Below are positions 59,187-64,000 of a DNA stretch of 64,000 nt, piece by piece; the first letter of the stretch is position 1; every line of letters starts with the position of its first letter. Below the pieces are notes generated by a model. It was given only the letters and a program-made list of their open reading frames with translations. It made no database searches and was not told the DNA's origin. Source of the DNA: Ruminiclostridium papyrosolvens C7 (GTDB lineage Bacteria; Bacillota; Clostridia; Acetivibrionales; DSM-1351); NCBI RefSeq assembly GCF_000421965.1, contig NZ_ATAY01000063.1, positions 62,001 through 126,000 on the forward strand, read 5' to 3'. A program made the translations under genes and the position numbers.

Positions 59187-60159
59187 ACGTATTTTCCTTT
59201 TCAGACAATCTTTTCAGTATATATTCGTAACATAAGGAACGGTTAAGTATATCAACACAAAGCTCACATTCACTGGTATATTTACTGTTCTTAAATAAAT
59301 CCTGATACTGACTTCCAGCTATTAATTTCAGTAATCCTCGCGGCCCCTTTTCCTCCAGCAATTTGTATATTGCGTTATTACTCTTGTTCTCCATAATTTC
59401 TGAAAAACTGTGTTTATTCAGATTTCCAAGATAAAGGAATTTTGTATCCAGTCCAAGTGTAGCCATACAGCATGCATTCACTCCACCCTGACAGTCTACA
59501 AAATGATCCCTGACTCCACAAAAGTCACTGACAGCCTCAGGATCTTGAAATAAACTGAACTTTTCCAATTCTCTATCAAGTGCATTTGCCGCTCCTGCTC
59601 GTATTACCGGACTTATATTTACAAAAACCTTTTTATATTCTGAAAACAATTCTTTAATTTTCTCTCCATCTTTCATGTTTGCACATACAGAATTTACGGC
59701 AACAAACCTTTTTAGCTTCAAGGATGCTCTTATCAAATTATGGATATTCTTAATATCTATACACTCAAGATGATACAAGTCTGTACTTATTAGAATGTTT
59801 TTAAGTGCAGGCAGGGAATTAAGTATATCGGTTGCTTCCTCTTCACTTTTTGCAAAAAAGCCATTGGTTGTAACCCCCGGAGTCAATCCCAATTTATCTG
59901 CCTTTTCAGTGTAGCGTCGTAAGTCATCTATCAATAGAAATGGTTCACCACCCACAAAATTAATGGCTTTGTAATTAGACTCTGCCACCTTTTCAATCCA
60001 ATTCATTACTTCTTCGGGACTGGCTTCGCCTAGCACCGTTTTTCCACCAATGTTAATACAATGCCGGCATTTTGCATTGCACTGATTCGTTATATTTATA
60101 AAAACCGTGCTATTTTTTATTTTCATTTTACGCATTATTGAATCCTCAATGCCTGTCAT
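59176..60159 (-). CDS. Radical SAM/SPASM protein, 'GPRGL' type, copy 1
   Basis: 327 residues from the ATG at 60159 (AGAAGGAG 5 bases upstream). NITNQCNAKCRHC (Cys27, 31, 34), INFVGGEPFLLIDDL, VTTNGFFAKSEEEA, ILISTDLYHLECID, then VNACCMATLG, FLYLGNLNKHS, KGPRGLLKLIAGSQY and YTSECELCVDIL. First of the tandem three. Conserved differences among the copies lie mostly in the region between the barrel and the GPRGL motif, where substrate contacts are likely. Confidence 0.87.
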   Translation of the reverse strand: MTGIEDSIMRKMKIKNSTVFINITNQCNAKCRHCINIGGKTVLGEASPEEVMNWIEKVAESNYKAINFVGGEPFLLIDDLRRYTEKADKLGLTPGVTTNGFFAKSEEEATDILNSLPALKNILISTDLYHLECIDIKNIHNLIRASLKLKRFVAVNSVCANMKDGEKIKELFSEYKKVFVNISPVIRAGAANALDRELEKFSLFQDPEAVSDFCGVRDHFVDCQGGVNACCMATLGLDTKFLYLGNLNKHSFSEIMENKSNNAIYKLLEEKGPRGLLKLIAGSQYQDLFKNSKYTSECELCVDILNRSLCYEYILKRLSEKENTYET

Positions 60160-60229
60160 TTTACTCCTTCTAAGCATTAACTGCCTGCTTATGTTAAATC
60201 CTTATTTTTGATCGCACTCTTAGACTTGG

Positions 60230-61126
60230 TTACTTATCCTTAAATTCTAATCTGCAGTTTGATAAGAATTTGCACTCTTTACAAGCTTCACCATTTTGAA
60301 AAGCTCTGTAATTCTCTGATAACCATATATCGCTAAAACTCATATCATCAATGTTTCCAACTTTTTTATCAATGTAAAGAGTTTCGGCACAGGAAAACAC
60401 ATCACCATTGATTGCCATATAGGGAGTAACCCATTTTAAATAAACACAGCAAGTTGTATACGGATCTGCAAAATAAAGTCCGTATTCAGCAGCCTTTTTA
60501 GCGGCACATTTTAATATATTATTTATTTCTTGTTGGTTGTCGTCTATGAATTTCTCGTTACCCCTTGGAAAAGAAAAATGAATTGTTCCAAACCCTCTTT
60601 GACGAGCGAAATCAACAAGTTTCAAAATTTCTTTTAGATTGTGTTCATTAAGTGTACAGTTTAGAACCCGATTAATTTTTACCTTATTTTCTTTATAGTA
60701 TTTGTCATACTCATCAAGATTTCTAAGGAGACTTTCAAGTTTATATCTTCCACTTATCTGGTTCAGTACCTCTTGCTCAAGTGCGTCTATAGAAAATATA
60801 AGCATTTCTACATTTCCGTTTGCATTAAGACGCTTATAATCGATTGGTATTGTTCCATTAGTAACTATGCTGAATTTTTGTGCTTTATTGCCCTGAACCA
60901 GATTATAAATTTCCGGATATAAAAAGCTCTCACCTATACCGCATACAATAATTCTTTCAAACTGCTCCAGTTGCGTTGATATTTTCTCCAGCAATTCAGC
61001 AGATAAATCAATATCGCCAATTTTCTTTGCTTTTTTTGTACAATATATACAATCAAGGTTACATCGCGTAGTTACTTCCAAAGACAACACTTTTGGCTGG
61101 TTTTTCAATGCTTGACTCAATTTCAT
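60230..61126 (-). CDS. Radical SAM/SPASM protein, 'GxGES' type, copy 3
   Basis: 298 residues: LEVTTRCNLDCIYC (Cys22, 26, 29), IVCGIGESFLYPEIYN, SIVTNGTIPIDYKRLN, LIFSIDALEQEV. The C-terminal part has CCVYLKW, VFSCAETLY and ACKECKFLSNC, enough Cys for one or two auxiliary clusters. Second gene of the operon after helical paralogue C. Closest to 56346-57260; more distant from 48345-49229, whose motif reads GLGES. Confidence 0.87.
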   Translation of the reverse strand: MKLSQALKNQPKVLSLEVTTRCNLDCIYCTKKAKKIGDIDLSAELLEKISTQLEQFERIIVCGIGESFLYPEIYNLVQGNKAQKFSIVTNGTIPIDYKRLNANGNVEMLIFSIDALEQEVLNQISGRYKLESLLRNLDEYDKYYKENKVKINRVLNCTLNEHNLKEILKLVDFARQRGFGTIHFSFPRGNEKFIDDNQQEINNILKCAAKKAAEYGLYFADPYTTCCVYLKWVTPYMAINGDVFSCAETLYIDKKVGNIDDMSFSDIWLSENYRAFQNGEACKECKFLSNCRLEFKDK

Positions 61127-61182
61127 ATACTACCTCCGATTAAAGCCAAAATTATCATTCACTTTTTGGTCAATGTGGTTGA

Positions 61183-61863
61183 TTATATCCTTATTTTTAA
61201 GTCTTCTGAGTGATTTAGTTTTCTAGATTCTTTTTCAAAATAAATCATACAAATTTTTTCCAATTTGAAAGCAAGTCCTGTCTGTTCCGAATAATATAAC
61301 CGATAATATAATTCCTTCGCAGGTATAAAAAAATGACAATTTAATGGTTTGAATGGGATTTCCTTTTGTGGAGCCATTTTTAATACGTATTCAAGGTATT
61401 GGGATACGTTTTCGAAGTTATTTTTGTCATACCAATATTGTGCGTAAAAAATATATGGCAAAACAAAATACGGTTCTTTTCTTTCTGCTTTACTTTGAAT
61501 TTCAATTAACAAATCCAGATTACTGATAATCTCGTTTTCATTTACCATTCCTAGCGGTAATTTACTGTATAGAAGGATTTTTAATATATGTACAAACCAA
61601 TCATCCGGTTCTATTACTAAAGCTTTGTTATAAATTTCTATGACTTCAAATATATCTGAATTTGCCAGATCCTCACCCTGTACTAAAGAGGTGATTTCAA
61701 AATATTTGAAAAAACCATAAGTGATTAATAACTCATAGTCTTCAGGGTTCTCTGAATACTTTTTGACAAGTTTTTCGAAAAAGTACATCTTCCGACCCGG
61801 GAATTTCATTATCATATTTACTACCTGCAAAATATTTATATGAAACTCATCTATATATTTCAA
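61183..61863 (-). CDS. Cluster-specific helical protein, paralogue C
   Basis: 226 residues from a TTG (61861-61863) with AAGGAG upstream. First gene of the operon. Core shared with A and B: ITYGFFKYFEITSLV / EIYNKALVIEPDDWFVHILK, YSKLPLGMVNENEI, KEPYFVLPYIFYAQYWY. All helical, TPR-like, no signal peptide. Because one copy stands at each end of the operon and one next to the candidate precursor, each may serve a separate enzyme set. No function known. Confidence 0.7.
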   Translation of the reverse strand: MKYIDEFHINILQVVNMIMKFPGRKMYFFEKLVKKYSENPEDYELLITYGFFKYFEITSLVQGEDLANSDIFEVIEIYNKALVIEPDDWFVHILKILLYSKLPLGMVNENEIISNLDLLIEIQSKAERKEPYFVLPYIFYAQYWYDKNNFENVSQYLEYVLKMAPQKEIPFKPLNCHFFIPAKELYYRLYYSEQTGLAFKLEKICMIYFEKESRKLNHSEDLKIRI

Positions 61864-61981
61864 TATAATCAGTCTCCTTGGTAAACAATAATCTTCTTTT
61901 AGCAGTTCATCAGATTAGTATTGTCAAAATATGTAAACAGATTTTCCCTATTTTTTTATATTATATACAATTTATGTAATA

Positions 61982-61995
61982 ATTTGATATCAAAT
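61982..61995. promoter_or_regulatory. 14-bp palindrome at the radical SAM operon start site
   Basis: ATTTGATATCAAAT is perfectly symmetric and begins 3 bases after the -10 box in the direction of transcription, so it covers the expected +1. Candidate repressor operator. Confidence 0.55.
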
Positions 61996-61998
61996 ACT

Positions 61999-62028
61999 AT
62001 TATATTACTTATTTTAACATATTGTCAA
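61999..62028 (-). promoter_or_regulatory. Consensus sigma-A promoter of the radical SAM operon
   Basis: TTGACA (62023-62028) and TATAAT (61999-62004), both perfect, spacer 18 bases, on the minus strand. Strong basal activity is expected unless repressed. Confidence 0.8.
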
Positions 62029-62096
62029 CTATATGGCAAAACTGTAATTGATTTATCTAAGCTTTATACTTATTACCCTTTTTTGAAAGTTCAGTG

Positions 62097-62145
62097 AAAA
62101 AAAATAGCTAAAACTTCAGGTAATTTAACACCCTAAATTTTAGCT
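62097..62145 (-). terminator. Terminator after the nitroreductase gene
   Basis: AGCTAAAA (62106-62113) pairs with TTTTAGCT (62138-62145) and the stem continues inward through TTCAGG/CCTAAA with wobble pairs. Eight U follow on the minus strand (62097-62104). Confidence 0.75.
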
Positions 62146-62186
62146 TTTATAGATACTATTATCGAATTGTTTAATTTCATGGGTTA

Positions 62187-62765
62187 TCAGATAATGTGTA
62201 TTACATCTTTACGAGGAGCAGCCGGCGCGGGTTCCTCTGCCGCATAACCTATTACAACAGACCCATATATAATATGATTTTCCGGGATTCCCAAATCCGT
62301 CATTAGTTCACGAATCAAAGGCATATTAGTAAGCCCCGGCAATTGGTTTAGCCAGCATGAGCCAATGCCAAATGAGTGTGCTGCCAGCATCATATTACCA
62401 ATGGCCAATGCTGAATCCGGCATTGCGTTTCCGTTGTCTTTCAAATTAGAGACAATAATATAGGTAGGTGCATTATACAGGAAGTTGGAGTTCTCGTCTT
62501 CTGCTTTTTTAATAAGGCTTACAATATAAGGATGGGTTTCCGCCACTACCGGAATAGTTAATAGGGTTTGACGGATAGCCTCATTGACCTTTTTCATTGT
62601 ATCCGCATTTTGAATGGCAGTAAATTTCCAGCTCTGCATCCCCATTCCGCTTGGGGCATAGCTTCCTGCCAATAGAATCGTGTTTAAATCTTCTACAGGT
62701 ATCTGCTCCTTTTTATAGTTTCTTACGCTTCTTCTTGTTAACATATTTTCTATTATTTTATTCAT
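62187..62765 (-). CDS. Nitroreductase family protein
   Basis: 192 residues of the FMN-dependent nitroreductase fold: MLTRRSVRNYKKEQIPVEDL at the start (R-R-S-x-R binds FMN phosphate), SYAPSGMGMQSWKFTAIQ, GNMMLAAHSFGIGSCWLN, and VVIGYAAEEPAPAAPRK at the end. Reduces nitro compounds, quinones or flavin with NAD(P)H. Third gene of a short minus-strand set with a hypothetical and a DUF998-like protein; no link to the radical SAM operon, from which it is separated by a terminator. Confidence 0.9.
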   Translation of the reverse strand: MNKIIENMLTRRSVRNYKKEQIPVEDLNTILLAGSYAPSGMGMQSWKFTAIQNADTMKKVNEAIRQTLLTIPVVAETHPYIVSLIKKAEDENSNFLYNAPTYIIVSNLKDNGNAMPDSALAIGNMMLAAHSFGIGSCWLNQLPGLTNMPLIRELMTDLGIPENHIIYGSVVIGYAAEEPAPAAPRKDVIHII

Positions 62766-62783
62766 TGTAAGTCTCCTTTAATT

Positions 62784-63119
62784 TTATTTCTTTATACCGC
62801 CAAACATAGCCTTTAAAAATTGTGATGTACTTTGCATCTTCATAGGCTTTTGGTCTGCACTATAAGGGGATGTATTATCATAAACGGAAGAGAGTTCTTT
62901 TCCTTCCTTTGAATATGCTTTGATAGCAAATTTTGAGCCCCTTAAATTGCTCATTAATATATGCCATACCCTAACACCACCGCTTCCTGATATTTCTGCA
63001 CCCCTTTTGATATTTCTGCTAAGTTCTGTTACGCTGATTTTATCTATTTGGGGATTTGTTATTGCTCCGAAATTTTCACTATCGACCTCCATAACAAAAC
63101 GATAGTAATATTTTACCAT
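62784..63119 (-). CDS. Small hypothetical protein
   Basis: 111 residues, not recognised. Charged, with a short beta-rich middle (GGVRVWHILMSNLRGSKFAIKAYSK) and a basic C-terminus (FLKAMFGGIKK). No signal peptide or membrane helix. No good ribosome site is seen before the first ATG (63119) or the internal ATG at about codon 10, so the start is uncertain. It lies 18 bases before the nitroreductase gene and 9 bases after the DUF998-type gene, so it is probably translated with them. Confidence 0.55.
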   Translation of the reverse strand: MVKYYYRFVMEVDSENFGAITNPQIDKISVTELSRNIKRGAEISGSGGVRVWHILMSNLRGSKFAIKAYSKEGKELSSVYDNTSPYSADQKPMKMQSTSQFLKAMFGGIKK

Positions 63120-63128
63120 AAAATTGGA

Positions 63129-63773
63129 TTACACTAAACCCTTGTACTTATTATCTAAAAAGGTGTAATAGTATGACAAGATAAACATAAGTATCTGTAT
63201 TGAGTAAATCACTAATCGCTCTGTTAATCCCAGGATATCTAATTTCAAGCTCATAGAAATGGGATTAAACATTCCGAAAATGGTAATAAGTACAGCCATA
63301 ACTAAAGTAAGTTTCCCCAAGTTCTTCATTCTTTCCTGCTTTAAATACCCCAATGAGATCAAAAAAGCAGATGCAATTGTTGTAAATACTACAATAACCG
63401 TCACAATAATATGCATAGTATTTTGAAAGTTCATCTCTGCTTTATCCTCAGTTAGAGGAAACAAACTATAACCAAACAGTGATGTCAGTTGCATTATAAT
63501 CAAAATTATATATCCGATTCTTAACATGATATGGTATTGTCTGAATGATTTTATAATCAAGGCTATTACCATTAAAACCATACAAATACCATAAATAAAG
63601 CTTAATATCTTTAGCAATTGTGCGTTAGGTGCTCCATCTGCTGTAAGTGAACTAATATCTGTTGTAATCGGATTATATTCTTTCCATAAAATATTTCCCA
63701 AAATAGTATGTGCAAAATAAAATAGAACTCCGACCATGCCAAGGGGCATTAAATACTTATCAATCTTTTTCAT
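63129..63773 (-). CDS. DUF998-type membrane protein
   Basis: 214 residues with six hydrophobic segments. The N-terminus MKKIDKYLMPLGMVGVLFYFAH, then GNILWKEYNPITTDISSLTA, is the DUF998 pattern (PF06197): a first helix, then N-P-x-x-x-x-I-S-x-L. Function of the family is unknown. GAGGTTACAAGATA precedes the ATG. First gene of the set with the small hypothetical and nitroreductase. Confidence 0.82.
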   Translation of the reverse strand: MKKIDKYLMPLGMVGVLFYFAHTILGNILWKEYNPITTDISSLTADGAPNAQLLKILSFIYGICMVLMVIALIIKSFRQYHIMLRIGYIILIIMQLTSLFGYSLFPLTEDKAEMNFQNTMHIIVTVIVVFTTIASAFLISLGYLKQERMKNLGKLTLVMAVLITIFGMFNPISMSLKLDILGLTERLVIYSIQILMFILSYYYTFLDNKYKGLV

Positions 63774-63800
63774 TATCTTGTAACCTCATAAATTTCTCTT

Positions 63801-64000
63801 TTAAACAATCTCCTGTTCCTTAAACAGTCTGGAAACAGCTTCATCATAATCAGATAATCTTTGTGCTTTCTTAATTTTCTTTGAGTACTTTTCATTGTCG
63901 GTAAATACATTTATCATGTAAAACCAAAGCTCTTTCATTTTAAACAGAACATTGCGTTCCCCGGACATTATGTCATTATAATCATTATATACTTTGTCGT
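63801..64000 (-). CDS. tRNA-dihydrouridine synthase family protein, C-terminal part
   Basis: The frame is open from the right edge to a TAA at 63801-63803; 65 complete sense codons plus a partial codon are visible. It reads as the end of a Dus enzyme: SGERNVLFKMKELWFYMIN, then K-K-I-K-K-A and a terminal SDYDEAVSRLFKEQ. In Dus proteins this helical C-terminal domain follows the FMN TIM barrel and binds tRNA. Catalytic residues are outside the window, so the family call rests on the tail only. Confidence 0.65.
   Translation of the reverse strand, partial: DKVYNDYNDIMSGERNVLFKMKELWFYMINVFTDNEKYSKKIKKAQRLSDYDEAVSRLFKEQEIV

Larger units (their letters stand above)
61864..62186. other. Control region of the radical SAM operon
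   Basis: About 320 AT-rich bases. On the minus strand it holds, in order, the nitroreductase terminator (62097-62145), the operon promoter (61999-62028), a 14-bp palindrome over the start site (61982-61995), and a ~130-base untranslated leader. I see no protein gene and no known riboswitch in the leader. Confidence 0.6.

Noticed and set aside
46625-61126. Sactipeptide or ranthipeptide cluster
   Set aside because: The only small protein in the operon has no Cys, so thioether bonds to it are impossible.
1-64000. CRISPR arrays, insertion sequences, prophage genes, tRNA or rRNA genes
   Set aside because: Looked for regularly spaced repeats, transposase or integrase motifs and tRNA-like cloverleaves; saw none. 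A dedicated search (tRNAscan-SE, ISfinder) would be needed to be certain.

Overview
The window looks like chromosome from a low-GC, mesophilic, cellulosome-forming Clostridium of the Ruminiclostridium (C. cellulolyticum/C. papyrosolvens) type. Support: AT-rich intergenic DNA, strong Shine-Dalgarno sequences with frequent GTG/TTG starts, consensus sigma-A promoters, YesMN-controlled sugar ABC operons, an Agr cyclic-peptide locus, and a secreted SGNH esterase with a type I dockerin whose recognition pairs (Ala-Ile, Ala-Leu) are those expected for that clade. The species assignment is inference.

Layout. 0-0.4 kb: 3' end of an FAD_oxidored-family gene. 0.5-3.6 kb: AraC/GyrI-like regulator and a four-gene arsenic-type operon (arsR, permease, redox thioredoxin-like protein, arsenate reductase). 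3.6-5.1 kb: small membrane and hypothetical proteins. 5.1-8.6 kb: two paralogous XRE regulators with identical operators, and an agr locus with agrB, a sensor-like protein without a kinase domain, and a short agrD gene (6777-6920) that is easy to miss. 8.6-11.4 kb: GNAT, dockerin esterase, TetR and an ABC-transporter remnant. 11.4-21.5 kb: sialic acid/amino-sugar regulon in two operons (nanE-SBP-permeases-nanA-esterase and nagA-nagB-ROK kinase-nanQ-gntR), both with GntR-type operator boxes over the -35. 21.5-38.5 kb: a YesMN/AraC-PocR controlled sugar or polyol locus (ABC importer, epimerase, polyol dehydrogenase, PfkB kinase) divergent from two FAD_oxidored paralogues, a PQQ-type sugar dehydrogenase and a membrane protein. 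38.5-42.1 kb: two tandem geranylgeranyl-reductase-like flavoproteins divergent from a protein resembling ferredoxin-dependent bilin reductases.

42.2-62.0 kb is the most unusual part: a minus-strand, apparently single operon of 20 genes, from a consensus promoter (61999-62028) with a palindrome at the start site to a hairpin terminator (42203-42232). It encodes nine radical SAM proteins (two with an N-terminal B12-binding-like region; three of a 'GxGES' SPASM type; three of a 'GPRGL' SPASM type in tandem; one other), two GT-B-like paralogues, a polysaccharide pyruvyl transferase-like protein, a sugar nucleotidyltransferase, an ABC-2 exporter, three copies of a roughly 225-residue helical protein family, one unknown protein, and one 109-residue acidic, Cys-free protein with a RiPP-leader-like N-terminal half. 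I read it as an undescribed peptide (or peptide-glycan) modification and export system with the small acidic protein as substrate. This is inference from gene content.

62.1-64 kb: nitroreductase, small hypothetical, DUF998-type membrane protein and the C-terminus of a tRNA-dihydrouridine synthase. I saw no rRNA, tRNA, CRISPR array, insertion sequence or prophage gene.
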